A DNA stretch of 64,000 nt from Desulfosporosinus meridiei DSM 13257 (GCF_000231385.2 NC_018515.1:3306501-3370500), one strand, 5' to 3'. Numbered from the stretch's first letter, positions 8,037 to 17,650 are shown. Translations and numbers: made by a program. Notes: generated by a model from the letters alone, not told the origin.

Positions 8037-9827
8037 GGGGGCGTGTTGAAACTTTAGTTTCTCACGCCCCTTAATAAGTTTCGAATAGGGAAGGCTAAAC
8101 TGGCTGACCGTCTATCCCAAGACGACAGCCAGTTTTCTCATGTTATGGGCAATACAATGTAATCCCCACTCCAGCTTGACCTTTTCCAATCCTTTAAGGA
8201 TAAATCGTCGCACACCAAAATTGCCTTTGATATCTCCAAAGACACTTTCCACCTCTATAGGTCTTAAACTGCGCATTTTTAGCCCGTATTCGCTCGTCAG
8301 ATTAGCCCGTGCCTCTGCTTTTAGTTCATTGCCTTTAGGGTTAATGTAGATCTGCTTCTTGAAATCCGGATTATTACTTTGTTTGATACAACGTTTGAGG
8401 TATGGACAATCTTGACAATCATCACTTTGATAGACTCGAATGGTACTTCGGTAACCCCTCTTGCTTTTCTGAGTTTTTATGTACTTGAATCTTAGAACTC
8501 TCCTAAACCCGCACGTGTATTCATCCTTCTGTTTATCATATAGCCAATTTTGAACCAGGGTCGGATCAGGTTTCCCCTTGGCTGTTGCTTCCTTATGAAA
8601 AGTATTATATTTGACATAGTTCCCAAGGTTCTCTTGAGCTAGATATTCGTAATTCTCTTCACTGCCATACCCCGCATCGGCAACGATGTTGGCCGGAAGC
8701 TTACCCCCTAGGTTTTTCTTCAACTCTTCCAGGTGTTCTTTCAGGCAACTGGTATCGCCCGCCGATTGATGGATGGAGTATCCTACGACAAATTGATTTT
8801 CTGTTCCTATTTGGACATTGTAACCTGGCTTCAGTTGCCCGTTTTTCATGGCATCCTCTTTCATACGCATGAAGGTTGCGTCTGTATCCGTTTTTGAGTA
8901 ACTATTGCGCTCTGCCAGCAGTTCCTCTTGTTTTTCGTATTTCTTCATACGAGGTAAGTAATCTTTCAGCAAGACTCTTTTAACTTTAATAAATTTCTTT
9001 TCCTTTGGGTTTTGGGTTAATCGTTCGTCGATCTTTTTAACCGCTTCTTCTATAGCCTGGGAGTCAATCGGTTTTTCTTCTCCTAGTTCTTCTAGGTTCC
9101 GGTCCCCATACTCTTCATTTTCTTTCTGATTGGCCAAATCCACAAATTCAAAGAGTTCTCGGCACTTTTCCCGCAACTTTTCTTTGTAGCGCTTGGTCGA
9201 TTTTCCCCAGACCCAGCTGTACTTATTAGCATTAGCTTCTATTTTTGTCCCGTCTAAGAAGTAATTTTCCAGCTTGATATAGCCTTGTTTATGTAAAAGT
9301 TCAACAACCTCACTAAAAATCTCAACCAACACATCTTTCATACGTTCGCCCCGGAAGCTGTTGATGGTTTTAAAATCCGGACTATTTCCTCCGCACAACC
9401 ACATATACATGATGTTTTCGCGGGCTGCCTTTTCTATGCGGCGGCTAGAAAACGTTTTATCGGCATAGGCATAAACGATCAGTTTGGTCATCATGACGGG
9501 ATGATAACTCGAACGTCCACCTCCAGGATATTTAGCTAAAAGAGGTTCTAGATTCATTTGATCGAGAGCAGAGTTTACCACTCTGACCATATGATTGGGA
9601 GGAATAAGACATTCCAAATCTATTGGTAAGCTCAGTTGATTCTGATTGTACTCTTTGAAAACAACTTGGTTATGTACTTTCTTACCCGGTTTTGACAAGG
9701 GAAAACACCTGCCTCATTCGTACTTTCCTTGTCTTAATTATACCATTTTTCTTTCAAATACGCGGAAAAACCGCCGAAATCTAATGATTTCTAGCGGTTT
9801 CTCTCGGCTGTGTTTTCACACAGCCCC
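8037..9827 (-). mobile_element. IS1182-family insertion sequence, apparently intact
   Basis: An intact transposase gene is bounded by imperfect terminal inverted repeats. Read inward, the left end starts GGGGGCGTGTTGAAA and the right end starts GGGGCTGTGTGAAAA. Each end also carries its own hairpin: arms 8038-8045/8063-8070 at the left and 9806-9812/9819-9825 at the right. No clear target-site duplication is visible, so the exact borders are estimates. Confidence 0.75.
8112..9698 (-). CDS. IS1182-family transposase
   Basis: Full-length transposase (528 aa) of the DDE type. The N-terminal InsH-like domain shows LPIDLECLIPPNHMVR and KTINSFRGERMKD; the central part has YFLDGTKIEANANKY and, further on, IVADAGYGSEENYEYL, which carry Asp residues of the catalytic core; a Cys-rich C-terminal segment (CQDCPYLKRCIKQ) follows. 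There is no internal stop or frameshift, so the element may still be active. It lies between a broken TetR gene and lctP. Confidence 0.95.
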   Translation of the reverse strand: MSKPGKKVHNQVVFKEYNQNQLSLPIDLECLIPPNHMVRVVNSALDQMNLEPLLAKYPGGGRSSYHPVMMTKLIVYAYADKTFSSRRIEKAARENIMYMWLCGGNSPDFKTINSFRGERMKDVLVEIFSEVVELLHKQGYIKLENYFLDGTKIEANANKYSWVWGKSTKRYKEKLREKCRELFEFVDLANQKENEEYGDRNLEELGEEKPIDSQAIEEAVKKIDERLTQNPKEKKFIKVKRVLLKDYLPRMKKYEKQEELLAERNSYSKTDTDATFMRMKEDAMKNGQLKPGYNVQIGTENQFVVGYSIHQSAGDTSCLKEHLEELKKNLGGKLPANIVADAGYGSEENYEYLAQENLGNYVKYNTFHKEATAKGKPDPTLVQNWLYDKQKDEYTCGFRRVLRFKYIKTQKSKRGYRSTIRVYQSDDCQDCPYLKRCIKQSNNPDFKKQIYINPKGNELKAEARANLTSEYGLKMRSLRPIEVESVFGDIKGNFGVRRFILKGLEKVKLEWGLHCIAHNMRKLAVVLG

Positions 9828-9888
9828 ATTAATAAAATCATCTAGTAATTAAGGTTCTTGATCCTAGAACATGTGCACGCTAGCAGAA

Positions 9889-11547
9889 CTATTTAAGCAC
9901 TGACGCCACAGTAGGGATCATCTCTGGTACTACGTAAGCTTGCAGACCGATCATTATCGAAACTATAACAAGGAATATGAGAGAATGTTTAACTGTGAAA
10001 CGGAAGAGATCCGATTCCTTCCCGACTAGGGACGTGGCTGCAGCCGCAACGGCAATAGATTGTGGCGAGATCATTTTTCCAACAACACCACCTGAGCTAT
10101 TTGCCGCAACGGTTAGTACAGGATTAACCCCAATTTGTTCAGCTGTAACTTGTTGAAGCTTTCCGAACAAGGCGTTGGCCGAAGTATCGGAGCCTGTCAG
10201 GAATACACCCACCCATCCTAGAACCGGAGAAAGGAATGGGAATGCTTTTCCGGTTGAAGCAAACATAAGTCCAAGGGTAAAGGAAAGTCCTGAGTAATTT
10301 GCTAAATAAGCAAAACCAAGCACAGATCCCATAGTAATAATTGGATATACGAGCTGCTTGAGGGTTTTACCAAAAACTGAAACCGCTTTTGCAGGAGATA
10401 CACCTAAAATAAACATGGAAATGATGGCTGTTATGAGAATTGCCGTACCGCCGGCTGCAAAGAAGTCCCACTTATAGGATGCAGCATAAACAGTGGACTT
10501 CGTCACAATTGGGGAAACTTTATAAACCAAACCATCAAGACCAGGCCAATGGGGTATATTAACAAACCATTGTAAGTCCTTAGTAACCCAATTCTTAAAA
10601 CTTGGAGTTCCCCAAACTGCCACCATAACCGTTAAGATTACGAAGGGGGACCAAGCTTTGATAACTTCACCTGTGCTGTAATGGGTTGTATTAACCACAG
10701 CCTTTTTCTCACTTGGAAAACGCCAAACCGTTTTAGGTTTCCAGAACTTCAAGAACACAGTTGTCGCTAATAAAGAAGTCAATGAAGAAATAATATCCGG
10801 TAAATAAGCTCCCAAGTAGTTTGCAGACCACCATTGGGCAACGGCAAAGGATACGCCTGTTACTAAAATAGCAGGAAGAACTTCTTTGGCTGCTTTCCAG
10901 CCTGCCATAAGTATAATCAGATAAAGGGGAATCAATACGGATAAAAATGGCAGTTGTCGTCCTACAGCTTGAGAAATAACGAAGTCACCTAAACCCGTTA
11001 CACTTCCGGCAGCAATAATCGGACTTCCAATTGCACCAAAAGCAACTGGTGCAGTATTGGCAATCAGGCATAATCCGGCTGCATATAAAGGCTCAAAACC
11101 TAAACCAATTAAAATAGCGCCAGAAATTGCAACCGGAGCACCAAAACCGGCAGCCCCTTCTAAGAAAGCGCCAAAGGAAAATGCTACCAATAAGGCCTGG
11201 ATACGACGATCATCTGAAATTGTAGCGATAGAACTTTTAATAATATCAAAATGTCCGGATTCAACCGTTAAGTTATACAAAAATACGGCTGCAATAACAA
11301 TCCAAGCAATTGGGAATAACCCATTAACAATTCCTAAGAAACTTGCTGAAAGAGCAGTTCCTACTGGCATTTTATAGACAAGTACCACATCAACTAGGGT
11401 TATTGCTAAGGTTAATACGCCTGCAATATAGCCCTTCATCCGTTTGACAGCGAGTGCCCAAAATAAGAAAAAAATCGGAATTGAAACTACAAGTGCAGTA
11501 AGCCCTATGCTATTGTTCAACGCTGCATAATTTTGACTCCAAGGCAT
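9889..11547 (-). CDS. lctP: L-lactate permease
   Basis: LctP-family lactate/proton symporter, 552 aa, about 12-14 membrane helices. Conserved family segments include GAFLEGAAGFGAPVAISGAIL, GSPIIAAGSVTGL, GVFLTGSDTSANALFG and the C-terminal NSSGGVVGKMISPQSIAVA. It would import lactate (or glycolate) as carbon and electron source. It follows lytS-lytT on the same strand but is separated from them by a terminator, so it has its own promoter. The neighbouring two-component system is its obvious candidate regulator. A CcpA or LytT operator could not be identified with confidence in the 205-base gap. Confidence 0.95.
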   Translation of the reverse strand: MPWSQNYAALNNSIGLTALVVSIPIFFLFWALAVKRMKGYIAGVLTLAITLVDVVLVYKMPVGTALSASFLGIVNGLFPIAWIVIAAVFLYNLTVESGHFDIIKSSIATISDDRRIQALLVAFSFGAFLEGAAGFGAPVAISGAILIGLGFEPLYAAGLCLIANTAPVAFGAIGSPIIAAGSVTGLGDFVISQAVGRQLPFLSVLIPLYLIILMAGWKAAKEVLPAILVTGVSFAVAQWWSANYLGAYLPDIISSLTSLLATTVFLKFWKPKTVWRFPSEKKAVVNTTHYSTGEVIKAWSPFVILTVMVAVWGTPSFKNWVTKDLQWFVNIPHWPGLDGLVYKVSPIVTKSTVYAASYKWDFFAAGGTAILITAIISMFILGVSPAKAVSVFGKTLKQLVYPIITMGSVLGFAYLANYSGLSFTLGLMFASTGKAFPFLSPVLGWVGVFLTGSDTSANALFGKLQQVTAEQIGVNPVLTVAANSSGGVVGKMISPQSIAVAAAATSLVGKESDLFRFTVKHSLIFLVIVSIMIGLQAYVVPEMIPTVASVLK

Positions 11548-11697
11548 TTACATTCATCTCTTTTCTTTACTAAATAAAATATTCTAAAAATTCAGAAAAC
11601 CTTTTTACACCTTCCTTTCTTGAGAATTCGCAAAACCATATTTTATATTTGCAATTCAGATTGTACAAAATAAATACATTCTTCAGCATTAATCGAA

Positions 11698-11742
11698 CAA
11701 AAAAAACAGGATTCTTTGACTGAACAGCCAAAAATCCTGTTT
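11698..11742 (-). terminator. Terminator of lytST
   Basis: On the minus strand a 10-bp stem AAACAGGATT/AATCCTGTTT encloses a 19-base loop and is followed by a U-run. It separates lytT from lctP. Confidence 0.85.
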
Positions 11743-11752
11743 AAAAGGATTC

Positions 11753-12544
11753 CTATAATTTTAAATGTTGCCGTAGTGATTTTACATAAGTCCTACTCAC
11801 AGGAATTTCCGAGCCGTCTTTCATCGTCAAATTGCATGTGTTATTAAACCAAGGAATTACGGCCTCAACCTTATTCAAATTTGCCACATAACTTTTATGA
11901 ACTCTTAAAAAGGACTCACCCAAAATACTTTCTAATTCATTTAAAGTATAGCTTGTCAAGTAACTCCGCTTCTCAAGAAATACTCGAACAGACCGTTCTT
12001 CTATCGTTGCGTAAAGAACGTCTTGGAACGGAATTAGGTATATCTTCTCATTCTCTTCAACCTTGAGTTTCGACATACCATTATTAGGATGGAGAATCGA
12101 GTAGATTCTATCTAGTTTATCCATAAATTCATTAGGGATTGTTCCTTCTTCAGCTTCTTTAACATTGGTTTGTTTCTCAAGACGAGTTTTTAGTCGTTGA
12201 ACAGTGTCAGCTAGCCGTTCCTCTTTAAATGGCTTTAGTATATAATCTGCTGCGTTTAAATCAAAGGCTTGAACTGCATAATTGTTGTACGCTGTTGCAA
12301 AAACGAAAGCAGGTCTTAGCGAATATTCAACATTTCTGGAAATATTTATAGCTGTATCTATACCAGATCCATCCGGCATTTCTATATCCAAAAAAACAAC
12401 ATCCGGCTTCAATTCACTTACTTTTTTCAGTACTTCCTCATTTGTGGAGACTTCTCCGATTATATCTATTTCCGGAATTTTACCTAACAAATAGATTAAC
12501 TCATCTCTTGCCGGTTGTTCATCATCTGCTACGATGACTCTCAT
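11753..12544 (-). CDS. lytT: LytTR-type response regulator
   Basis: Response regulator of 263 aa. The receiver domain shows the acidic pair ADDE at residues 6-9, phospho-acceptor Asp53 in FLDIEMP, and the switch Lys in ILKPF. After a linker, a C-terminal LytTR DNA-binding domain includes FLRVHKSYVANL and ISVSRTYVKSL-like blocks near the end. It partners the sensor kinase encoded 11 bases upstream. Homologous LytST/BtsSR systems sense pyruvate or related metabolites and drive transporter genes; lctP immediately downstream is the likely target here (inference from position). Confidence 0.93.
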   Translation of the reverse strand: MRVIVADDEQPARDELIYLLGKIPEIDIIGEVSTNEEVLKKVSELKPDVVFLDIEMPDGSGIDTAINISRNVEYSLRPAFVFATAYNNYAVQAFDLNAADYILKPFKEERLADTVQRLKTRLEKQTNVKEAEEGTIPNEFMDKLDRIYSILHPNNGMSKLKVEENEKIYLIPFQDVLYATIEERSVRVFLEKRSYLTSYTLNELESILGESFLRVHKSYVANLNKVEAVIPWFNNTCNLTMKDGSEIPVSRTYVKSLRQHLKL

Positions 12545-12555
12545 TTATCCCACTC

Positions 12556-14256
12556 CTAAGCTATTTCAAAATGAGGCTTTTCTGGAATTCTTAAAGTTAC
12601 CACAGTTCCTCGTCCAAAAACACTTGAAATCATAAAATCTGCTTGTCCATGGTAAGCATATTTTAATCTTTGCTCAACATTTTTAAGTCCTATACCCAAC
12701 CCTTTACTTTGAACCGTTTCCCCGGAGTGTAAAAGTTTCAGTTTTTCGTCTGGTATTCCTACTCCGTTGTCCGTGATTTTAAGAAGCAAAAATCCTTTTT
12801 CTTGTTCAGCCGATACTATAATCTGCCCCCCTGAGTTCAGTGGATATATTCCATGTTTAATGGCATTTTCTATTAGCGGTTGAAGCGTCAACCCTGGAAG
12901 CTGCCAGTTTAGCACCTCTTCAGAAATTTCTTCAATAACATTTAAGCGATCTGAAAAACGCGCTTGCTCAATGGCTAAATAGGCACGTATGTGATCACAT
13001 TCTTCTCGCAATGAAACAAAACGATCGCCACTTTGCAAATTTTTTCTAAAAAAGTCCCCTAGTTCTAATAATAGATCTCTTGCTCTTCTGGGATTTGTTC
13101 GGCAAAAAGAAACAATCGTATTAATAGCATTAAAAAGAAAATGCGGATTGATTTGAGCCTGCAGAGCCTTTAGTTCTGCCTTACTAACTAAACTAGCCCT
13201 AGTTTCCAAAGCAGCCAGTTCTAATTGAGTCGAAAATAGTTGTCCTAACCCTGCAGCGAATTCACGGTCAACTTTCGTTAAACTCCGTTTCCCCTGCCTA
13301 TATATTTTAAGTGTCCCTACTACAGTTTTCTCAAAGCGTAAAGGTACAATTAAGGCGGATCCTAAACAACAGGAATTATCTGAGCAGCCAATTTCTTCTT
13401 TGTTCACTGCTAACTTTATCTCCCCGGTGCTAATTGCCTCGATGGTCGCCTTTGTTTGGAGCTCTAATCCAGCTGTGTGATGATCTGACCCTTTACCTAC
13501 ATGAGCTAAAACTCTCTGATCGCTTGTAATGGCTACTGCAGCAAAATCGGCACGTTTGAAAATTATTTCGCACACTTTTTCCGCGGTCTCTTCATTCAAG
13601 CCCAGGCGTAAGATAGGCAATGTTAGATTAGCAATATATAAAGCCTTTTGTGCCTGCAGAGCACCAATTCGCTCTTCTTCCAGAATCGAGTTTTGAGCGA
13701 TTCCATAAAAAATTGCAATTCCTATTCCATTCATAATTATCATGGGGGGGCCCATAGTTTTAACAACGTCCCAACCATCTGGGGCTGGTAAGGTTGCCAA
13801 GATCATTAACATCTCTAATATCTCTGATCCAAAACCGATTAAGACAGTCTGTCTCCAACTTAAAAGTTTGCTTGAAGAATTTTTTGCCATAAGTCCAGCT
13901 ATTAAGCCATTAATAATGGTCGCGATAGCACAGCTTAACGACGTAGCCCCGCCTAAAAAATATCGATGGGTTCCTGCAATAATACCTGAACCTAAGCCAA
14001 TAACCGGACCACCCAAAAGTCCTCCGGCAACTACTCCCACAACTCTGGAATTTGCTAAAGCACCTTTCGTTGGCAGACTCATATAGGTTCCTACTATCCC
14101 AATAATTCCGAATATTAGAATAAGAATGATTCTTTCTCGTGTATTGATCATCCCGCGCATAGTTTTCTTAAATAAAGGAGTAAGACTTAATAGATAAGCA
14201 ATAGTTACTAAAAAGCTCGTGTCTAGTGCCATCTGCTTAAATAGAGTAATATTCAT
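12556..14256 (-). CDS. lytS: LytS-type sensor histidine kinase
   Basis: Membrane sensor kinase of 566 aa. The N-terminal 5TM-5TMR_LYT domain occupies roughly residues 1-190 and contains SLPTKGALANSRVVGVVAGGL. A GAF-like domain with a CSDNSCCLG segment follows at about 200-345. Then comes the His_kinase domain with ALQAQINPHFLFNAIN (phospho-acceptor His) and a HATPase domain with PLIENAIKHGIYP and GIGLKNVEQRL. Together with lytT it forms a two-gene operon. It probably senses a carboxylate across the membrane and controls uptake of lactate or pyruvate. Confidence 0.93.
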   Translation of the reverse strand: MNITLFKQMALDTSFLVTIAYLLSLTPLFKKTMRGMINTRERIILILIFGIIGIVGTYMSLPTKGALANSRVVGVVAGGLLGGPVIGLGSGIIAGTHRYFLGGATSLSCAIATIINGLIAGLMAKNSSSKLLSWRQTVLIGFGSEILEMLMILATLPAPDGWDVVKTMGPPMIIMNGIGIAIFYGIAQNSILEEERIGALQAQKALYIANLTLPILRLGLNEETAEKVCEIIFKRADFAAVAITSDQRVLAHVGKGSDHHTAGLELQTKATIEAISTGEIKLAVNKEEIGCSDNSCCLGSALIVPLRFEKTVVGTLKIYRQGKRSLTKVDREFAAGLGQLFSTQLELAALETRASLVSKAELKALQAQINPHFLFNAINTIVSFCRTNPRRARDLLLELGDFFRKNLQSGDRFVSLREECDHIRAYLAIEQARFSDRLNVIEEISEEVLNWQLPGLTLQPLIENAIKHGIYPLNSGGQIIVSAEQEKGFLLLKITDNGVGIPDEKLKLLHSGETVQSKGLGIGLKNVEQRLKYAYHGQADFMISSVFGRGTVVTLRIPEKPHFEIA

Positions 14257-14644
14257 GTCTAGAGCTCCTCAATTTAATAATTCTACTAACCAATAGAAGT
14301 AAACAGTAATTTACTTTAATCTTATAGAAAAATAATTATATTTCAAGCTTATAACCTAAGTAAAATAAGGAAATTTTAATGTTGTTAATTTCTTATTGTT
14401 TTCTTTTTTTAGTATTTTGTGTAAACGTTATATTTTTCTCGTTATTTGACTTTTCTTATTTGTATTTATTATTTAACTTTGCATTAATTAGGTTTATAAA
14501 TTTTGTCCCAGGATGTTAATGTGAAAAAAATAACAAAAAAACAAGCGGCGATCTACAAAAGCGTAGATCACCGCAACTTAGACATTAGAACTTAACAATT
14601 AGTTGATAGCGTCATTCATTGGCTATGTCTTAACTAACAACTTT
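14257..14644. other. AT-rich gap between lytS and ferredoxin gene
   Basis: No gene is supported here. The part next to lytS (about 14257-14530) is very AT-rich and must contain the lytST promoter. The part next to the ferredoxin gene contains its terminator at 14533-14574. Confidence 0.6.
14533..14574 (-). terminator. Terminator of ferredoxin gene
   Basis: On the minus strand a 12-bp stem (GCGGTGATCTAC with its near-perfect complement, 14563-14574 and 14545-14556) and a 6-base loop precede a U-rich tract. Confidence 0.9.
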
Positions 14645-14833
14645 TTAGGTCAGAGATATACAATGGGCTGGGCAGCCTTCAACAGCTTCTTTGCAAGATT
14701 CTTCGAACTCAGCGGGGACAGGGTTAGTATATGCAACTGCTAAACCATCATCCTCCATTTTAAAAACCTCGGGGCAGAATGCAGGGCAAGATTCGCATCC
14801 TATGCATTCATCTTTGTTAACTTCAGCAATCAT
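14645..14833 (-). CDS. Single-cluster [4Fe-4S] ferredoxin
   Basis: Ferredoxin of 62 aa with the first cluster motif CIGCESCPAFCPEVF and the closing Cys in EGCPAHCISL; a second, isolated Cys in ESCKEAVEGC may form a disulfide, as in Desulfovibrio/Clostridium-type single-cluster ferredoxins. The frame extends upstream, but GGAGGT seven bases before the ATG at 14833 fixes the start. It is monocistronic with its own terminator. Likely a soluble electron carrier for nearby or distant oxidoreductases such as the 2-oxoacid oxidoreductase or CO dehydrogenase; the true partner is unknown. Confidence 0.9.
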   Translation of the reverse strand: MIAEVNKDECIGCESCPAFCPEVFKMEDDGLAVAYTNPVPAEFEESCKEAVEGCPAHCISLT

Positions 14834-15014
14834 AATACTTACCTCCTTAAAATAATCCTTCAAAACCATCCATTTCCAATAAGAGTTTATCACAAGAAGC
14901 ATTCGATAGAAAGTGTATTATTTAACAGGCAGCCTAGTGTATGAGCCCTCACAGAAGCGGATCTCCTGAATGCACAATCAATCTTAGTATTGCTCTATAT
15001 ATCTTACCAGTCTA

Positions 15015-17432
15015 TTAAGTGGTTGATTGACTTAAGCGCTTAATCTTTGTACGCAACAGTACTAATGCAATGGTTATCCCTGTTAAAACCAAACCAAAAA
15101 CACTGACAATACTATAGGCTAAAAATGCGGCTGAAATATTATACATCTCTAGGCCCGCTTGGGTCTTATAGACAACCGCGAAAAAAAGCGAACGAATACC
15201 CGGAATATAAGCCACTTGATAAATAATATGTCCTGCAAGGACTAAAGGAGTTAAGGCGAAAATGAGTTTGACGCGCAAGGATGCCGACTTTGTTTTAAAC
15301 GGTTTAGCTATTATCCATGCAACAATTCCACCAATGAATCCCGATCCCCAATAAAATAATGTAAACCAAGCCTTCCAGGCATCGGAAAATTCCTTTGTTT
15401 GAAACGCTCCAAAGTAGTTTAGCGGTACTAAAATCCCCAGCATTACCCCGATAAAGACTACAAATCCTTGGTTAACGCGAACTAAATGCCATACTTCGCG
15501 GCCTACAAATCTCAAATTCACTTGAACAGAACCATTTGGACAATTCCTCACACAATTAAAGCATAATTTGCAATCTAAATTATTATCTAAATAAGGTAGG
15601 TGTTGGGACATTGGGCACCCGGAAACACTTTTAGTCCCTACATAACACTCAAATGTTGTACACTTATTCAAGCAAACTGAAGTATCCGCTCGAACCTCTA
15701 ACATTGCACCTACCGAAGCAGTTCCGATGAACCCTCCCAAAGGACAAAAGTGTCTGCACCATGTATGGCGTGGAAAAAGAATTGCTGTAAAGATCGCACA
15801 AGCTTGGATTGATATTAATAAAATTGCTGTATAACCAGGATTAAAACGCATGTCAGTAATAACTTCAACCCAAAAGATTGTGAGAAACAAAATGCTGAAT
15901 ATGAGGTAATCATACTTTATGATCACCTGAGGTATCGGGTGGTTCTTATGAATTCTTCTCTGCACAAAATCCATAATAGTCGAAAAGGGACAAACCGTAC
16001 ACCATAATCTACCTAAAAAGGGAGAAATCAGAGCCAAGGCCGGCCACCATAACCCCCAGACCAAAGCAAAGACTTTTGTGGAGACCGCAACTTCAGGCCT
16101 AAATAGCAATAGTAAGACCAACGCTATAAACATAGTTGCCACTGATCTCCTTAGCCAACCAATAAGACTCCCTTTCATAAGCAATCCCTTTAATGTTGGC
16201 CATCCTAAAAGATTAATCGTATGCCCATTTTGTTCAGCAGTTGGCCCGAAAAAAATTTGCTCTAACCCAATAACATCTTGTTCGGCAATATGAAAAGCTC
16301 TTTCAATAACTTGAATTAATTCAGAGACATTACCTTGCTGGTAATGGTGGGACAACAGCAGTTGAGTCGCTTCCTGACTGAGAATAGGAACATTTCTCTG
16401 ATTTTTATTAGCAAGTTTCTCTAGAAACCCTTGGGCTAATATTGGAATATCACGTTTGCGTTTCCGTAGAGGAGTGATTTCGTAGGTGTGGACAAAGCAC
16501 TTTCTTAACTCAGAAATTATAACTCTGTCTAAATCATCGGGTTCCGAGTTCAGACTGCCAATAACAATGCATTTGTTTTTATGGAAGTTGATGGCTTGAG
16601 CGAGTTTAAGCTGGGTATGGGGTGAAAGGAGATTTATTTCCCTTATGAATAAGGTTCCACCTTCTGCAATATCAAAAAGGTTTGAATTATAAATGGAAGA
16701 AGGATTCTCCTGACTGTCAGACTCAAGGATTAAATCTCTCCACTGTTGATCAAAGCGTCGTCCATCCACTACTACGAATGGGGCCTCTGTCAAAGCCTGG
16801 CGCTGATGAATGTACCAAGCCATCATCTGGCGACCGGTTCCTCGTTCACCTGTCAGGAGTATATGTCCTTTGGCTTGGGAGAATTCATCTAACTTTCTTT
16901 CTATCTCTGCCGTTGTACGGGGACTTCCCCAAAGTCCATAAAATTTATCTTTATATTGGGTGAGCTGCAAAGCAGAGCGCAGTACTTCTTTATACTTTGC
17001 TTCAGACAAGATAAGGTTTGCCTCATTTAAGTTTTGAGTTAATTTGCCTATAAACCTTTGATACAACCATGGCCAGCGCAAAAGCATACGGGCAAAACCC
17101 TCTGCATCCAACGTTAGAACTGAACATTCTTCTTGACAAAGAATTGTTGTGGCCGCAGGCTTTCCATCAAGCAACGAAAATTCTCCAAAGCTACCTCCTG
17201 GCTCAATGGATCTGACTCTCCTCACACGTTGTCCTTCTTTTCTGATCATAACATCGACTTTTCCCTTAATCAGAATGTAAAAAGCATGTTCTGCTTGACC
17301 CTGTTTTATAATCTCAGCGCCAGTTCCATAATTTTCCCATTGAAAGTCAAAAGCGAGTTCTGCTAACTCAGTTGATGATAAATCTGAAAGCAGCTCAATT
17401 TTTGATAGACTATAAGCTTTATCATCAATCAT
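15015..17432 (-). CDS. Fusion of cNMP-binding domain, degenerate AAA+ domain and NapH/NosR-like Fe-S membrane protein
   Basis: An 805-residue three-part protein. Residues 10-135 are a cyclic-nucleotide-binding-fold sensor (Crp-type, with PGGSFGEFSLLDGKPAA). Residues 165-395 resemble the AAA+ domain of sigma-54 activators, but Walker A is GERGTGR (195-201, Lys replaced by Arg), Walker B is LFIREI (Asp replaced by Arg264), and no GAFTGA loop is present. It therefore probably neither hydrolyses ATP nor activates sigma-54. Residues 425-800 are a polytopic membrane part with NapH/NosR-type Cys motifs: C478/C481, C559/C563, C587/C591/C596/C606 and the ferredoxin-like C621xxC624xxC627xxxC631P. Role inferred: signal-gated membrane electron transfer. 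GGAGGG precedes the ATG; the gene stands alone. Confidence 0.85.
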   Translation of the reverse strand: MIDDKAYSLSKIELLSDLSSTELAELAFDFQWENYGTGAEIIKQGQAEHAFYILIKGKVDVMIRKEGQRVRRVRSIEPGGSFGEFSLLDGKPAATTILCQEECSVLTLDAEGFARMLLRWPWLYQRFIGKLTQNLNEANLILSEAKYKEVLRSALQLTQYKDKFYGLWGSPRTTAEIERKLDEFSQAKGHILLTGERGTGRQMMAWYIHQRQALTEAPFVVVDGRRFDQQWRDLILESDSQENPSSIYNSNLFDIAEGGTLFIREINLLSPHTQLKLAQAINFHKNKCIVIGSLNSEPDDLDRVIISELRKCFVHTYEITPLRKRKRDIPILAQGFLEKLANKNQRNVPILSQEATQLLLSHHYQQGNVSELIQVIERAFHIAEQDVIGLEQIFFGPTAEQNGHTINLLGWPTLKGLLMKGSLIGWLRRSVATMFIALVLLLLFRPEVAVSTKVFALVWGLWWPALALISPFLGRLWCTVCPFSTIMDFVQRRIHKNHPIPQVIIKYDYLIFSILFLTIFWVEVITDMRFNPGYTAILLISIQACAIFTAILFPRHTWCRHFCPLGGFIGTASVGAMLEVRADTSVCLNKCTTFECYVGTKSVSGCPMSQHLPYLDNNLDCKLCFNCVRNCPNGSVQVNLRFVGREVWHLVRVNQGFVVFIGVMLGILVPLNYFGAFQTKEFSDAWKAWFTLFYWGSGFIGGIVAWIIAKPFKTKSASLRVKLIFALTPLVLAGHIIYQVAYIPGIRSLFFAVVYKTQAGLEMYNISAAFLAYSIVSVFGLVLTGITIALVLLRTKIKRLSQSTT

Positions 17433-17621
17433 AGGCCCTCCATTATTATTCTTTCTTCTCTTAACCCAAACTCTATCAAGGATGGTTATTAGCTGTTAAA
17501 TTATCTGATAACCTTATTTTTTTAATCACCCTAAGAATACTTAGAATATTTAAGATATTCTTTTAAAAACTATAGCTTAAGAGATAATTCCTGGCAAGTC
17601 ACACTTTTTCCCAATCATACA

Positions 17622-17650
17622 CAAAAACCCCTACCATTGATAGGTAAGGA
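17622..17650 (-). terminator. Terminator of rubrerythrin gene
   Basis: On the minus strand CCTTACC and GGTAGGG (17643-17649 and 17629-17635) pair with one G:U, and the stem is followed by GTTTTTG. Confidence 0.7.

Noticed and set aside
11548-11697. LytT or CcpA operator upstream of lctP
   Set aside because: No convincing repeat or cre-like palindrome could be picked out of this AT-rich stretch.
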